Below, piece by piece: positions 7,757-17,687 of a stretch of DNA of 64,000 bases (positions are counted from its first letter, which is position 1; the number at the start of each line of letters is the position of its first letter). The DNA is from Hyphomicrobiales bacterium. Its GTDB lineage: Bacteria > Pseudomonadota > Alphaproteobacteria > Rhizobiales > Beijerinckiaceae. Below the pieces are notes generated by a model, which did not search any database, had not been told where the DNA came from, and was given only the letters and a program-made list of their open reading frames with translations. The translations under genes were made by a program, and so were the position numbers. The stretch lies in NCBI GenBank assembly GCA_900473415.1, contig UCLR01000041.1, positions 62,001-126,000 of the forward strand, written 5' to 3'.

Positions 7757-8998
7757 TTATCTCTCGCTCCGGCGGTCTCCTGCCGTCTGCCGCCTCCACA
7801 GCCAAGAGCCACCGCTCGCCAGCGCTGCTGCGAAAGCCGTGGCCGCGAGCAGCAGCGCGGTTCCGACGAACAGATTTGGGTAGCCATGCTCCTGGATCAG
7901 CGGTGCGCTGACGAGCGGGGAGCAGAATTGTCCGATGAAGACCGACGCGGTCAGGATACCGCCAGCCAGCCCGCGGGAAGCCGGGGGAGCAAGGTTTAGT
8001 GCGAGCGCGACGAAGCTCGGCGAAACCAGTGCGTAGCCGGTGCCGACCGCCGCGGCCGCCGCGAACAGGAGCGGCATCGTGGCGGCGAGCGGTAGCAGCA
8101 GGAAGCCGAGAGCCATCGCCGCGTAGCCGCAGAAGAAGATGCCGGCATAGCCGATCCTGCTCTGGATACGCGCGTAGAGCAGCGCAAAACACCCGCCCGA
8201 GACCATGAGCATGCCGAGGATCATCCCGGTGATGACCGGGCTGGCATAACCGCGCTCGGCGAGGAAAAACGATATCTGCGTCGGCATGAGAAAGAAGATC
8301 ATGTTGGTCGCTGCCTGAAGGGCCGCCAGCAAGCCGAACGGAACCCACCAGGAGCGTGATGTCAGCCCGCGATCGGCCGGCGCAGCCTTGGCTGATGCCC
8401 GGCCGCCCATGGGCGGCCCGACGATCGCGCGCCACATCAGGGGCAGGAAGAGGACTGCCAGGCCATAGATCGCGAAAGGCAGGCGCGGCGAGACGGCGGC
8501 GGCCCAGCCGGCGAGCGAGATGAACACCATGCCGCCGAAATTCCGCGCCGATATTTGCAGGCCCGTCAGGACGTTCCGTGCGTCGCCGGTGAAATAGTCT
8601 CCGACCAGGGCCGTCTGAGCCGTCATGATGAGCGCGACCGCGATCCCGAGGGCGAGGCGGCTGGCGAAGATCGTTGATAGGCTCGGCAGCAGGAGGCCCG
8701 CGCAGCCGGCGATCGCAAACATGATCACCCCGGCGAGAAGCAGGGCGCGCCGGCCGAAACGGTCTGCGGCAAGCCCGGCGAGCGGAGCGCAGATCGCAAC
8801 GCTGAGCGAAGGCGCCGGCACCAGCAGCCGGGTGAGCATCGCCGCGTTCGGATCGTCGGCGAACAGGCGCTCGATCCCGGGCAGGGCCGGGCTGATGGTC
8901 GCATTCGCCATCGTCGTGAGCGAGGCCGCCAGCAGCAGGGCAATGGCCCGATCATCCCGCCATATGGCTCTTTCTTTTTCTGTATCAACGTCTTGCAT
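7757..8998 (-). CDS. MFS transporter (drug-efflux type)
   Basis: A 413-residue membrane protein with about 12 hydrophobic segments. The conserved loop 2-3 motif is ADRFGRRALLLAG. The layout resembles the 12-TM proton-antiport efflux branch, but the substrate cannot be read from sequence. It is divergent from a MerR-type regulator, with a SoxR-like palindrome between them, which suggests inducible efflux. Confidence 0.85.
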   Translation of the reverse strand: MQDVDTEKERAIWRDDRAIALLLAASLTTMANATISPALPGIERLFADDPNAAMLTRLLVPAPSLSVAICAPLAGLAADRFGRRALLLAGVIMFAIAGCAGLLLPSLSTIFASRLALGIAVALIMTAQTALVGDYFTGDARNVLTGLQISARNFGGMVFISLAGWAAAVSPRLPFAIYGLAVLFLPLMWRAIVGPPMGGRASAKAAPADRGLTSRSWWVPFGLLAALQAATNMIFFLMPTQISFFLAERGYASPVITGMILGMLMVSGGCFALLYARIQSRIGYAGIFFCGYAAMALGFLLLPLAATMPLLFAAAAAVGTGYALVSPSFVALALNLAPPASRGLAGGILTASVFIGQFCSPLVSAPLIQEHGYPNLFVGTALLLAATAFAAALASGGSWLWRRQTAGDRRSER

Positions 8999-9044
8999 GA
9001 TTTTTACTCTTGCCGAAACGATGCGTTCGGAAGAGCCTACGAAT

Positions 9045-9058
9045 TCAAGTCAACTTGA
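9045..9058. promoter_or_regulatory. SoxR/MerR-type palindrome between divergent MFS and MerR genes
   Basis: TCAAGT and ACTTGA arms flank a CA centre, just upstream of the regulator start at 9067 and about 50 bases from the MFS start. MerR-family activators commonly bind CTCAAGT/ACTTGAG-like sites in their targets' promoters. The assignment is inferred from position and symmetry. Confidence 0.55.
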
Positions 9059-9066
9059 GGTCAAGC

Positions 9067-9525
9067 ATGCCCCTGATGGATATCGCCGACGTTGCGGAGC
9101 GATCGGGCGTGCCGCCGTCTACGTTGCGCTACTACGAGGAAATCGGGCTGATCCGCTCCGAGGGACGGCGCGGGCTGAGGCGGCAGTTCGATGCCGATGT
9201 GCTGCTCAAGCTGTCGCTGATCGGCCTCGGCAAGACGGCCGGCTTTTCGCTCGAGGAGGTCGCTGGCATGTTCGGGCAGGACGGCCGGCCCGACATTCCC
9301 CGCGCGCAGCTGCACGCGAAGGCAGACGAACTGCAGCGGCAGATCATCGACTTGAGGACACTGCGTGACGCTCTGCGTCATGTCGCTGATTGCCGCGCGC
9401 CGACCCATCTCGAATGCCCGACCTTCCGGGCGCTGCTCAAAACGGCTTCACGCAGCAGGCTGGTCTATCGGCCGTCCGATGCGGCGGCAGGGCTCAAGCC
9501 GGCGCGGCAAAAGTGGGCTCGCTGA
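9067..9525 (+). CDS. MerR-family transcriptional regulator
   Basis: About 152 residues. The N-terminal DNA-binding motif is DIADVAERSGVPPSTLRYYEEIGLI, followed by a dimerisation helix (about residues 78-110) and Cys residues in DCRAPTHLECPTF. The ATG at 9067 has GAGG close upstream; an earlier in-frame start at 9010 would overlap the proposed operator. The Cys spacing does not match the CGCxxxxxC iron-sulfur motif of true SoxR, so the inducer is unknown. It most likely controls the divergent MFS gene. Confidence 0.85.
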   Translation: MPLMDIADVAERSGVPPSTLRYYEEIGLIRSEGRRGLRRQFDADVLLKLSLIGLGKTAGFSLEEVAGMFGQDGRPDIPRAQLHAKADELQRQIIDLRTLRDALRHVADCRAPTHLECPTFRALLKTASRSRLVYRPSDAAAGLKPARQKWAR

Positions 9526-9654
9526 TCCGCCGTCTCTGGTGCGCGGGGTTCTGTCGTCCGCGTCCATCTATCGCTTGGACAGCCCCCCGCCCCATGATAG
9601 GGGACGCCGCAACGGGGCCGGGCCGCAGCCCGCCGTATTCATCAGGAGCCGGAC

Positions 9655-10953
9655 ATGACCGAAGCCGCGCGCGACAAGCACCTCTCGAACTCGTTCTTCG
9701 GTGCCACCCTGGCCGATGCCGATCCGGAGATCGCCCGTGCCATCGAGCTCGAACTCGGTCGCCAGCGCGACGAGATCGAGCTGATCGCCTCGGAGAACAT
9801 CGTCTCCCGCGCCGTTCTGGAAGCGCAGGGCTCGGTGATGACCAACAAATACGCCGAGGGCTATCCGGGCCGGCGCTATTATGGAGGCTGCCAGTTCGTC
9901 GACATCGCCGAAAAGCTCGCCATCGAGCGCGCCTGCCGGCTGTTCGGCTGCAGCTACGCCAATGTCCAGCCGAACTCGGGCTCGCAGGCCAACCAGGGCG
10001 TCTTCATGGCGCTGATGCAGCCGGGCGACACCTTCATGGGTCTCGACCTCGCCGCTGGCGGGCACCTGACCCACGGCGCTCCGGTCAACCAGTCCGGCAA
10101 GTGGTTCAACGTCGTCTCCTACGGCGTCTGCGTCGTCGACCAGCTCATCGATTATGACGCGCTGGAGCGCCTCGCCATCGAGCACAAGCCGAAGGTCATC
10201 GTCGCCGGCGGCTCGGCCTATGCCCGCCACTGGGACTTTGCCCGCTTCCGCGAGATCGCCGACAAGGTCGGCGCCTATTTCATGGTCGACATCGCCCATT
10301 TCGCCGGGCTCGTCGCCGGCGGCGCGCATCCCTCGCCGTTCCCGCACGCCCATGTCGTCACCACCACGACGCACAAGACGCTGCGCGGCCCGCGCGGCGG
10401 CATGATCCTGACCAATGACGAGGCGCTGGCCAAGAAGATCAACTCGGCGATCTTCCCCGGCATCCAGGGTGGGCCGCTGATGCATGTCATCGCCGCCAAG
10501 GCGGTCTCGTTCCTCGAGGCGCTGCAGCCCGAGTTCAAGACCTATGCGCATGCCGTCGTCGCCAACGCCAAGGCGCTGGCCGAGACGCTGAAGTCGAAGG
10601 GCTTCGACCTCGTAACCGGCGGCACTGACAACCACCTGATGCTGGTCGATCTGCGCTCGAAGAAGCTGACCGGCAAGGCGGCGGAAGCCGCGCTCGGCCG
10701 CGCCCACATCACCTGCAACAAGAACGGCATCCCCTTCGATCCGGAGAAGCCGATGACGACCTCGGGCATCCGCCTCGGCACCCCGGCGGCGACCTCCCGC
10801 GGCTTCGGCATCGCCGAGTTCAAGCAGGTCGGCGAGTTGATCGCCGAGGTGCTGGACGGCCTCGCGGCGAATGGCGAAGAGGGCAACGCCGCGGTCGAGC
10901 AGGCCGTGACCGCCAAGGTCAAGGCGCTGACGGCGCGCTTCCCGATCTACTGA
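9655..10953 (+). CDS. glyA: Serine hydroxymethyltransferase
   Basis: A 432-residue PLP enzyme that interconverts serine and glycine and supplies one-carbon units on tetrahydrofolate. The PLP lysine, about residue 241, sits in [14 protein letters not shown]. The N-terminal [11 protein letters not shown] and the [16 protein letters not shown] segment are canonical. The ATG is preceded by CAGGAG. In related genomes nrdR usually follows directly; here an opposite-strand unknown gene is in between. Confidence 0.98.
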   Translation: MTEAARDKHLSNSFFGATLADADPEIARAIELELGRQRDEIELIASENIVSRAVLEAQGSVMTNKYAEGYPGRRYYGGCQFVDIAEKLAIERACRLFGCSYANVQPNSGSQANQGVFMALMQPGDTFMGLDLAAGGHLTHGAPVNQSGKWFNVVSYGVCVVDQLIDYDALERLAIEHKPKVIVAGGSAYARHWDFARFREIADKVGAYFMVDIAHFAGLVAGGAHPSPFPHAHVVTTTTHKTLRGPRGGMILTNDEALAKKINSAIFPGIQGGPLMHVIAAKAVSFLEALQPEFKTYAHAVVANAKALAETLKSKGFDLVTGGTDNHLMLVDLRSKKLTGKAAEAALGRAHITCNKNGIPFDPEKPMTTSGIRLGTPAATSRGFGIAEFKQVGELIAEVLDGLAANGEEGNAAVEQAVTAKVKALTARFPIY

Positions 10954-10986
10954 GACACGCCTCAGTCCGCATCTCGTGCTTCGAGC

Positions 10987-11946
10987 TCAGGGGAACGTGC
11001 CCTTGAGCTCGAACATGATCAGGTTCTCGGTCTGGTTCCCCATGTCGGGGCGGTTCTTGCGGCTGAGATCCACGCCCAGTTTCAGGCTCTCGGCGACCTT
11101 GTAGGAGGCCGAGGCGCTGCCTGTGACGTTGTCGTCCTTGAGATGGGCGGCTACCGACAGGCCGAAGCGATCCTTCGTGGCGCTGAGCTTCAGCGTGAGG
11201 TCGACCTTCGGTTTCGTCAGGTCCACCTTGTTGGCGGCGCTCAGGCTGATCACGCCGTATTTGACCCCAACTTCACTGCTGATTTCCGGAGCCTTCAAGC
11301 CTGCGGTGACGATCTGCAGCGAGAGATCGATCTTGAGCTGCTCCCATGTGAGCTTGCCGGTCACCTTCCCGCCATAGCGGTCGGCAGTGGGGTCGAAGAC
11401 GATGCTGCCGACGCCGAGCTTCAGCGCGCCGACCTTCAGCACCTCGAAGTCCAGCTTCTCCAGCTCCCGGACGCCCATGCCGTAGAGCTTGCCGGAAGGC
11501 TTGGTGATGAAGAGCGCGACGCCGGCGCCGACCGATAGGACAGCGCCGACAACATAGAGAACGGTCTTGTTGTCATTGACCCAGACGCCGATCGCCGACG
11601 ATTTCGCCGCGTCTTCGAAGTTCTTCAGCTGCTTTTCCAGCGCCTTGAACTTCGACGATTCCTTGATCTGCTTGAGATAGGCATCGGTCGCGGCGGTGCG
11701 CACGCCGTCGACGATCGAGGATTGCAGCTTGCCGATCTCTTCGGAGGTCAGTTGCGAGCTGCTGGTCGGGCCGCGGGATTTCGCGAAGTTCAGAACCGCA
11801 TTCTCGGCTGCCTTGAGCAGCGCCGGGTTCTTGAAGGTCTGGATGATGCGTTCCGGGGATCGTGCGATCTCGGAATCGAGCAGGTCGAAGGCCAGCAGCA
11901 CCAAGCCGCCGAACGCCTCACCCATGTTGCCCTCGTTCTCTGCCAT
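10987..11946 (-). CDS. Unknown protein: helical N-terminus, one membrane helix, beta-rich C-terminus
   Basis: I do not recognise this 319-residue protein. Residues 1-120 are mostly helical and charged. A single hydrophobic stretch at about 129-148 (VLYVVGAVLSVGAGVALFI) looks like a membrane helix. From about 170 on there are many alternating polar/hydrophobic segments (KVTGKLTWEQLKIDLSLQI and KVDLTLKLSATKDRFGLSV), ending FELKGTFP, which suggests a beta-sandwich or barrel-like domain. The ATG at 11946 is the likely start; the frame is open further upstream without family support. It sits between glyA and nrdR on the opposite strand. Confidence 0.7.
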   Translation of the reverse strand: MAENEGNMGEAFGGLVLLAFDLLDSEIARSPERIIQTFKNPALLKAAENAVLNFAKSRGPTSSSQLTSEEIGKLQSSIVDGVRTAATDAYLKQIKESSKFKALEKQLKNFEDAAKSSAIGVWVNDNKTVLYVVGAVLSVGAGVALFITKPSGKLYGMGVRELEKLDFEVLKVGALKLGVGSIVFDPTADRYGGKVTGKLTWEQLKIDLSLQIVTAGLKAPEISSEVGVKYGVISLSAANKVDLTKPKVDLTLKLSATKDRFGLSVAAHLKDDNVTGSASASYKVAESLKLGVDLSRKNRPDMGNQTENLIMFELKGTFP

Positions 11947-12123
11947 GATAGAAGCTCCGCCGCGCTCGCTGTGAAGGTCGAGTGTTCGTCGTCCTGGTGC
12001 GCCCAGAGGTTCATTGGCCTCGCAGCATGATAGTGGCGACGTCTTGACGTCTGGCGTGGAAGCTGGCGCTGGGGCAAAGAAGCGCCGGGCGTCCTCGTCC
12101 ATCAGGCACCGAAGGATTCGCAC

Positions 12124-12621
12124 ATGCGCTGCCCCTATTGCGGCTCCCTCGACACGCAGGTGAAGGACTCCCGTCCCACCGACGATCACGCCTCGATCCG
12201 GCGGCGGCGAGTCTGCCCCGATTGCGGCGGCCGCTTCACCACCTTCGAGCGCGTGCAGCTGCGCGAACTGATGGTCGTCAAGCGCTCGGGGCGGCGCACG
12301 CCCTTCGACCGCGACAAGCTGGAAACCTCGATCGCCCACGCGCTACGCAAGCGCCCGGTCGCGCCCGAGCGCATCGAACGCATGGTCAATGGCATCGTAC
12401 GCCAGCTCGAAAGCTCGGGCGAGGCCGAAATCGCGAGCTCGACCATCGGTGAATTGGTGATGGAGGGGCTGAAAGGTCTCGACGACGTCGCCTATGTCCG
12501 CTTCGCTTCGGTCTACAAGAACTTCCGCGAGGCGAAGGACTTCGAGGAACTGCTCGGCCAGCTTGGCACTGCCGAGGAGGAGGAAGGCGCTTCCGCCCCC
12601 GCGCATCGAAACGATGACTGA
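12124..12621 (+). CDS. nrdR: Transcriptional repressor NrdR
   Basis: A 165-residue repressor of ribonucleotide reductase genes. The N-terminal zinc ribbon has Cys3, Cys6, Cys31 and Cys34 (MRCPYCGS and CPDCGG). An ATP-cone domain follows ([20 protein letters not shown]), which senses ATP/dATP. It is followed within 12 bases by ribD, the usual alphaproteobacterial order, so nrdR-ribD-ribE-ribH-nusB-thiL is probably one operon. Confidence 0.97.
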   Translation: MRCPYCGSLDTQVKDSRPTDDHASIRRRRVCPDCGGRFTTFERVQLRELMVVKRSGRRTPFDRDKLETSIAHALRKRPVAPERIERMVNGIVRQLESSGEAEIASSTIGELVMEGLKGLDDVAYVRFASVYKNFREAKDFEELLGQLGTAEEEEGASAPAHRNDD

Positions 12622-12633
12622 ACAGCCTCCGCT

Positions 12634-13767
12634 ATGAGGACAGAGCCCAGCGCGGTCGACCGCGTCTTCATGCGCCAGGCGCTCGACCTCGGCGCCCGCA
12701 ATCTCGGCGCGACCTGGCCGAACCCCTCCGTCGGCGCCATCATCACGCAGGACACGCCCGACGGCCCGGTCATCGTGGCGCGCGGCCTGACACAGCCCGG
12801 CGGTCGCCCCCATGGCGAGGCCCATGCCTTCGCCCGCGCCGGCGCGGGCTCGATGGGCGGCACGCTCTACGTCACGCTCGAACCCTGCGCGCATCGCTCG
12901 GTCCGCGGCGGCATCCCTTGCGTCGAGCACACGATCCTGTCGGGTGTCCGGCGCGTGGTCTCGGCCATGTCGGACCCCAATCCCTTCATCGCGGGCCTGG
13001 GCCACGCGCTGCTGCGCACCGCCGGCATCGAGGTGGTCGAGAACGTGCTGGAGGCGGAGGCGCAGCGGGCCCATCGCGGCCATGTGCTACGGATCACGCA
13101 GGGCCGGCCGATGGTGACTTTCAAGATCGCCCGCACGGCCGATGGCTATGCTGGTGGGGCAGGAGGCAAGCCGCTGCCGATCTCCAGCCCGACCGCCGGC
13201 CATTGGGTCCATCTCCAGCGGGCGCATCACGATGCGATCATGCTCGGCATCGCCTCGGTGCTGTCAGACGATCCGCAGCTCACCGTGCGGCTGCCCGGCA
13301 TGGCGGAGCGCTCGCCGATCCGCGTCATCCTCGATACCCATCTGCGCCTGCCGCTGACCTCGAAGCTGGTGCGCAGCGCACGCGAGGTGCCTGTCTGGGT
13401 CATCGCGGCTGAGACCGCGCCAGTCGAGCCGGAAGCCGCGCTGGTCGCGACCGGTGTCGAGGTGATGCGCGTCTCGGCTGGGCCGGGCGGTCATCTCGAT
13501 CTGCACGAGGCGCTGAAGCTTCTCGGCACGCGCGGCATCACGCGCGTCTTCTCGGAAGGTGGCCCGCGTGTCGGGGAGCAGCTCGCGCTGGCCGGTCTTG
13601 CGGACGAGATCATCGTCTCGACCGCAGCGAAAACGCTGGGGCAGCCCGGCATTGTCGCCGTGCGTCCGGGGCTTGCCGCGGCGCTGGCCGACCCCGATCT
13701 ATACGCCCTTGTCGAGACCGGCCTGATCGGTCAGGACCGTTTCGAGCATTTCGTGAGGAGAGGCTGA
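12634..13767 (+). CDS. ribD: Bifunctional riboflavin biosynthesis deaminase/reductase
   Basis: A 377-residue two-domain enzyme for the second and third steps of riboflavin synthesis. The N-terminal deaminase domain (about 1-145) has the zinc motif HGEAHAF and a second ligand segment EPCAHRSVRGGIPC, slightly different from the common PCSHxGRTPPC. The C-terminal reductase domain (about 150-375) contains VTFKIARTADGY and the NADPH-region SEGGPRVGEQL. Its stop shares bases with the ribE start. Confidence 0.95.
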   Translation: MRTEPSAVDRVFMRQALDLGARNLGATWPNPSVGAIITQDTPDGPVIVARGLTQPGGRPHGEAHAFARAGAGSMGGTLYVTLEPCAHRSVRGGIPCVEHTILSGVRRVVSAMSDPNPFIAGLGHALLRTAGIEVVENVLEAEAQRAHRGHVLRITQGRPMVTFKIARTADGYAGGAGGKPLPISSPTAGHWVHLQRAHHDAIMLGIASVLSDDPQLTVRLPGMAERSPIRVILDTHLRLPLTSKLVRSAREVPVWVIAAETAPVEPEAALVATGVEVMRVSAGPGGHLDLHEALKLLGTRGITRVFSEGGPRVGEQLALAGLADEIIVSTAAKTLGQPGIVAVRPGLAAALADPDLYALVETGLIGQDRFEHFVRRG

Positions 13768-14414
13768 TGTTCACCGGCATCGTCACCGCCGTCGGCGAGG
13801 TCGTCGAGGCCGAGCGCAAGGGGCCGAGCCTCAAGCGCCTCGCCATCGCCTGCCCCTATGAGGCGGAAGGTATCGCGCTGGGCGCCTCGATCGCCTGTGC
13901 CGGCGTCTGCCTCACCGTCACCGCCTTGAGGGCCCGCACGGACGGGGAGCCCGGCTGCATCTTCCAGGTCGAGGCTGCGGCCGAGACGCTGGCGAAGACG
14001 GTGGTGGGCGACTGGGAGCCGGGCACGAAGATCAATCTGGAGCGCTCGCTCAAGGTCGGCGAGGAACTCGGCGGCCATCTCGTCACCGGCCATGTCGACG
14101 GCGTCGCCCGCATCCTGAAGATCGACGCGATCGCGCCCGATCCGGACGAGCCCTGGGGTGCGACCGCGCGGTTCCATATCCGTGCGCCGGAAGGGCTGAA
14201 GCGCTTTATCGCCGTGAAGGGCTCGATCTGCCTCGACGGCACCTCGCTTACCGTCAATACGGTGGAGGACGACGTCTTCACCGTGCTGCTGATCCCGCAC
14301 TCGTTCTCGGTCACCACCTGGGGACTGCGCAAGGAGGGCGATCCCATCCATCTCGAGGTCGACCTGATGGCCCGCTACGCCGCACGGCTTGCGGAGGCGC
14401 GCCCGCAGGGGTAA
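13767..14414 (+). CDS. ribE: Riboflavin synthase, alpha subunit type
   Basis: A 215-residue enzyme that dismutates 6,7-dimethyl-8-ribityllumazine to riboflavin. It starts with the diagnostic [12 protein letters not shown] and has two tandem lumazine-binding domains (about 1-100 and 101-205). Each repeat carries a matching segment: [11 protein letters not shown] in the first and [12 protein letters not shown] in the second. The ATG overlaps the ribD stop, implying translational coupling. No FMN riboswitch is seen upstream of the operon. Confidence 0.96.
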   Translation: MFTGIVTAVGEVVEAERKGPSLKRLAIACPYEAEGIALGASIACAGVCLTVTALRARTDGEPGCIFQVEAAAETLAKTVVGDWEPGTKINLERSLKVGEELGGHLVTGHVDGVARILKIDAIAPDPDEPWGATARFHIRAPEGLKRFIAVKGSICLDGTSLTVNTVEDDVFTVLLIPHSFSVTTWGLRKEGDPIHLEVDLMARYAARLAEARPQG

Positions 14415-14449
14415 CGAGCCCGCTTACAATTCCAAGAAGGATTCAAAGA

Positions 14450-14959
14450 ATGGCCGGACCCCGGCAGACCTCGGCCGACAAGGCCGCAACTCCTGCGCTC
14501 GACATTGAGGGCGCCCGCGTGCTTCTGGTCGAGGCGCGCTTCTACGATGGGCTCGCCGACGAGCTGCTCGCCGGCGCGACCGCCGTGCTGGAAAAGGCCG
14601 GCTGCCGCGTCGATATCGTCACCGTGCCCGGCGCGCTGGAAATCCCGTCCGCCATCGTCATCGGCCTGCGCGCCGCCGACGAGGCCGTCGATCCCTATGA
14701 GGCCGTCGTCGCGCTCGGCACCGTCATCCGCGGCGAGACCGGCCATTACGATATCGTCGCCGGCGAGAGCTCGCGCGCGCTGATGGACCTCTCGGTCGCC
14801 TTCGCGCTGCCGCTCGGCAACGGCATCCTGACCGTCGAGAACGAGGCTCAGGCTTGGGCTCGCGCCAATCGCTCCGAAATGGACAAGGGCGGTGGCGCGG
14901 CCGAGGCGGCGCTTGCCGTGCTGCGCTACAAGCGCTCCCTGACGGAGCAATCGCAATGA
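14450..14959 (+). CDS. ribH: 6,7-dimethyl-8-ribityllumazine synthase
   Basis: A 169-residue lumazine synthase that condenses the pyrimidine and dihydroxybutanone phosphate precursors. It shows [30 protein letters not shown] and [16 protein letters not shown], the substrate-binding and catalytic His segment. AAGGA lies upstream of the ATG. The 3' end overlaps the nusB start by 4 nt (ATGA). Confidence 0.96.
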   Translation: MAGPRQTSADKAATPALDIEGARVLLVEARFYDGLADELLAGATAVLEKAGCRVDIVTVPGALEIPSAIVIGLRAADEAVDPYEAVVALGTVIRGETGHYDIVAGESSRALMDLSVAFALPLGNGILTVENEAQAWARANRSEMDKGGGAAEAALAVLRYKRSLTEQSQ

Positions 14960-15423
14960 GCCGGGCCGAGATGCGGCGCGGCGCGCGGCTCTCGGTCGTG
15001 CAGGCGCTCTACGAGATGGAAATCGGCGGACGCGGCGTGGTCGAGGCCATGGCCGAGTTCGAAGCTTTCTGGATCGGCAAGGAGGTCGAGGACGTCGAGC
15101 TGCCGAAGGCGGAGATCGCCTTCTTCCGCGACATCCTCGGCGGCGTCGTGCGCGAGCAGCGCCTTGTCGACCGCACCGTCGACGATCTGCTGGCCAAGAG
15201 CTGGCCGCTGAAGCGGGTCGAGGCGGTGGTGCGCGCCATCCTGCGCGCCGGCGCCTATGAGCTCGCCTTCCGCAAGGACGTGCCGGCTCGGGCCGTGATC
15301 TCCGAATATGTCGCCGTCGCCCGCGCCTTCTACGAGGGCGAGGAGATCGGCATGGTCAATGCCGTGCTCGACCGGATGGCGCGGGATTTCCGCGCCGACG
15401 AGTTCGACGAGCCGACCGCCTGA
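14956..15423 (+). CDS. nusB: Transcription antitermination factor NusB
   Basis: A 155-residue all-helical RNA-binding protein that joins NusE in rRNA antitermination. It has the N-terminal [16 protein letters not shown] and the C-terminal motif [19 protein letters not shown]. The ATG at 14956 forms an ATGA overlap with ribH. It in turn overlaps thiL by one base, consistent with tight coupling in the rib-nusB-thiL operon. Confidence 0.96.
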   Translation: MSRAEMRRGARLSVVQALYEMEIGGRGVVEAMAEFEAFWIGKEVEDVELPKAEIAFFRDILGGVVREQRLVDRTVDDLLAKSWPLKRVEAVVRAILRAGAYELAFRKDVPARAVISEYVAVARAFYEGEEIGMVNAVLDRMARDFRADEFDEPTA

Positions 15424-16418
15424 TGAGCGAAGCCGCCCGGCCCAGCGAATTCGAGCTGATCGCTCGCTATTTCGCGCCAATGGCGGGGCCGGCCGGCCTC
15501 GGACTTCTCGACGACGCCGCGCTGCTGCGGCCGGGGCGCGGCTATGAGGTCGTTGTCACGGTCGATGCGCTGGTCGCCGGGGTGCATTTCTTCCCGGATG
15601 ATCCGCCGGCCTCGATCGGCTGGAAGGCGCTGGCGGTCAATCTCTCCGATCTCGCCGCGAAGGGCGCCAAGCCGGACGGCTTCGTCCTGACGCTCGCCTT
15701 GCCGCGTGGCTGGACCGAGGGTTGGCTCGCGGATTTCGCGACGGGCCTCGCGCGGCTCGCCACGGAGGCTGGCTGCCCGCTGATCGGCGGCGATACCGTC
15801 TCGACGCCGGGGCCGCTGACGATCTCGATCACCGCCTTCGGCACCGTCCCGGCCGGGCGCATGGTGGCCCGCTCCGGAGCGAAGCCGGGCGATGTCGTGC
15901 TCGTCTCCGGCAGCATCGGCGACGGCGCGCTGGGGCTGAGCGTGCATGGCCCCGACAAGCCGGCCTGGGTCTCGGCGCTTCAGGCGCAAGACCGCGCCTT
16001 CCTCGCCGACCGCTACCTCCATCCGCGGCCGCGCCTTGCGCTCTCCGAAGCGTTGCAACGTCACGCCTCCGCCGCGATGGACGTTTCCGACGGCCTCGTC
16101 GGTGATCTCGCCAAGCTGCTCAAGGCCTCCGCCGCCGGCGCAGAGATCGATCTCGACGCCGTGCCGCTCTCAGGCCCGGCCCGCGCGGCGGTCATGGCCG
16201 ATCCCGCATTGACGGAACTGGCCTGGACGGGCGGAGACGACTACGAAATTCTCTGCACGGCGTCCGAAAGGGAATATTCTGCTCTGGTCGCGGCGGCTGC
16301 GGAAGCTGACATTCCGCTCACGCCAATCGGCCGGATCAAGTCTGAGGCCGGCGTGGTGACATGGCGGGAGAATGGCGAGCCGCGCAGCTTCGCGCGGGGT
16401 TCGTTCTCTCATTTCTAA
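15423..16418 (+). CDS. thiL: Thiamine-monophosphate kinase
   Basis: A 331-residue ATP-dependent kinase making thiamine diphosphate from thiamine monophosphate. Family features are FELIARYFAP at the N-terminus, GLLDDAALL, the VDALVAGVHFF segment with metal-binding acidic residues, and AAMDVSDGLVGDLAKL. The ATG overlaps the nusB stop. No thiamine riboswitch is visible, as expected for an internal operon gene. Confidence 0.96.
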   Translation: MSEAARPSEFELIARYFAPMAGPAGLGLLDDAALLRPGRGYEVVVTVDALVAGVHFFPDDPPASIGWKALAVNLSDLAAKGAKPDGFVLTLALPRGWTEGWLADFATGLARLATEAGCPLIGGDTVSTPGPLTISITAFGTVPAGRMVARSGAKPGDVVLVSGSIGDGALGLSVHGPDKPAWVSALQAQDRAFLADRYLHPRPRLALSEALQRHASAAMDVSDGLVGDLAKLLKASAAGAEIDLDAVPLSGPARAAVMADPALTELAWTGGDDYEILCTASEREYSALVAAAAEADIPLTPIGRIKSEAGVVTWRENGEPRSFARGSFSHF

Positions 16419-16455
16419 GAGCGGCGCATCACAGCGGCCGCAAGGCGGCGTTGTG

Positions 16456-17658
16456 ATGAACCAGCATGTTCCTGTCCTCGAAGGCGATAGGCTCGCGAAG
16501 CGCAATGCGCTCGTGCTTGCCGGCGCGCAGGCGCTCGGCGGCGCCAACCCCGCGATCGTGGTCTCGCTCGGCGGCATCGTTGGCGCCCAACTCGTCGCGG
16601 ACAAGGCCTTCGCCACCGTGCCGGTCAGCCTCCTCCAGCTCGGCATTGCGTCAGGCGTCATCCCGGCCGCGATGATCATGCGCCGGCTCGGTCGCCGCAG
16701 CGGCTACCTCCTCGGGGCGCTGATCGGCGCGACCGGCGCTAGCTTCGCCGCCGGCGGTGCGACGCTCAGGCTGTTCTGGTTGTTCTGCCTCGGCACGTTC
16801 ATCTGCGGCCTCTACGGCGCCTTCGTCCAGAGTTATCGCTTCGCCGCCGCCGATACCGCGAGTGACAGCTTCAAGCCCCGCGCCATCTCCTGGGTGATGG
16901 TCGGTGGGCTGGTGGCGGGCGTCATCGGCCCGCAATCGGTCTATTGGACCCGCGATCTCACGCCGGCGGCGCCGTTCGCCGCGAGCTTCCTAGCCCAGGG
17001 CGCGCTCGCGCTCATTGCCATTCTTGTTGTCTCGCAGTTGCGCGCCCCGCCGGTCGCGGCCGTTCGCTCGGGAGGCGGCCGCCCGCTCGGCGAGATTATG
17101 CGTCAGCCCAAATTCATCGCCTCGGTCACGGCGGCCCTCGTCGCCTACGGGCTGATGAGCTTCGTCATGACCTCCGCGCCGCTCGCCATGGTCGCCTGCG
17201 GCCATTCGGTTGGCGACGCCGCGCTCGGCATCCAGTGGCATGTGCTGTCGATGTACGGGCCGAGTTTCTTCACCGGCCGGCTGATTGCTCGCTTCGGCAA
17301 GGCGCCCGTGACGGTGGCGGGCCTGCTCCTGACGGCGCTTGCGGCCGTCGTGGGCTTGTCAGGCCTCAGCGTCGGGCATTTCTGGCTGGCGCTGATCCTG
17401 CTCGGCCTCGGTTGGAACCTCGGCTTCATCGGCGCGACCGCCATGGTGACGGATTGCTACCGTCCCGAAGAGCGCGTGAAGGTTCAGGCGGCCAATGACT
17501 TCCTCGTCTTCGGCTCGGTCGCCATCGCCTCCTTCTCGGCCGGCGGCCTGCTGAGCCACGGCGGCTGGGAGAGCGTCAACTGGCTGGTCTTCCCGCCGGT
17601 CGCCCTCGCGCTCGCTGCGGTGGCGTGGCAACGTTTCCAGCGCCCGGCCTCAGCCTGA
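16456..17658 (+). CDS. MFS transporter of unknown substrate
   Basis: A 400-residue polytopic protein with about 12 hydrophobic segments and the loop motif RRLGRRSGYLLGA between helices 2 and 3. The ATG at 16456 gives a short cytoplasmic N-terminus; the frame is open further upstream into thiL, where a start is unlikely. It lies 37 bases after thiL and 29 bases before the ureidoglycine aminohydrolase gene, so it may be co-transcribed with either. The substrate is not predictable from sequence. Confidence 0.82.
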   Translation: MNQHVPVLEGDRLAKRNALVLAGAQALGGANPAIVVSLGGIVGAQLVADKAFATVPVSLLQLGIASGVIPAAMIMRRLGRRSGYLLGALIGATGASFAAGGATLRLFWLFCLGTFICGLYGAFVQSYRFAAADTASDSFKPRAISWVMVGGLVAGVIGPQSVYWTRDLTPAAPFAASFLAQGALALIAILVVSQLRAPPVAAVRSGGGRPLGEIMRQPKFIASVTAALVAYGLMSFVMTSAPLAMVACGHSVGDAALGIQWHVLSMYGPSFFTGRLIARFGKAPVTVAGLLLTALAAVVGLSGLSVGHFWLALILLGLGWNLGFIGATAMVTDCYRPEERVKVQAANDFLVFGSVAIASFSAGGLLSHGGWESVNWLVFPPVALALAAVAWQRFQRPASA

Positions 17659-17687
17659 GCGCTGTCGCCCCCGCCTGGAGCGCACCG

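Noticed and set aside
11946-12339. N-terminal extension of the unknown glyA-nrdR gene to 12339
   Set aside because: It would run into nrdR on the opposite strand and lacks any recognisable domain; the ATG at 11946 gives a compact protein.
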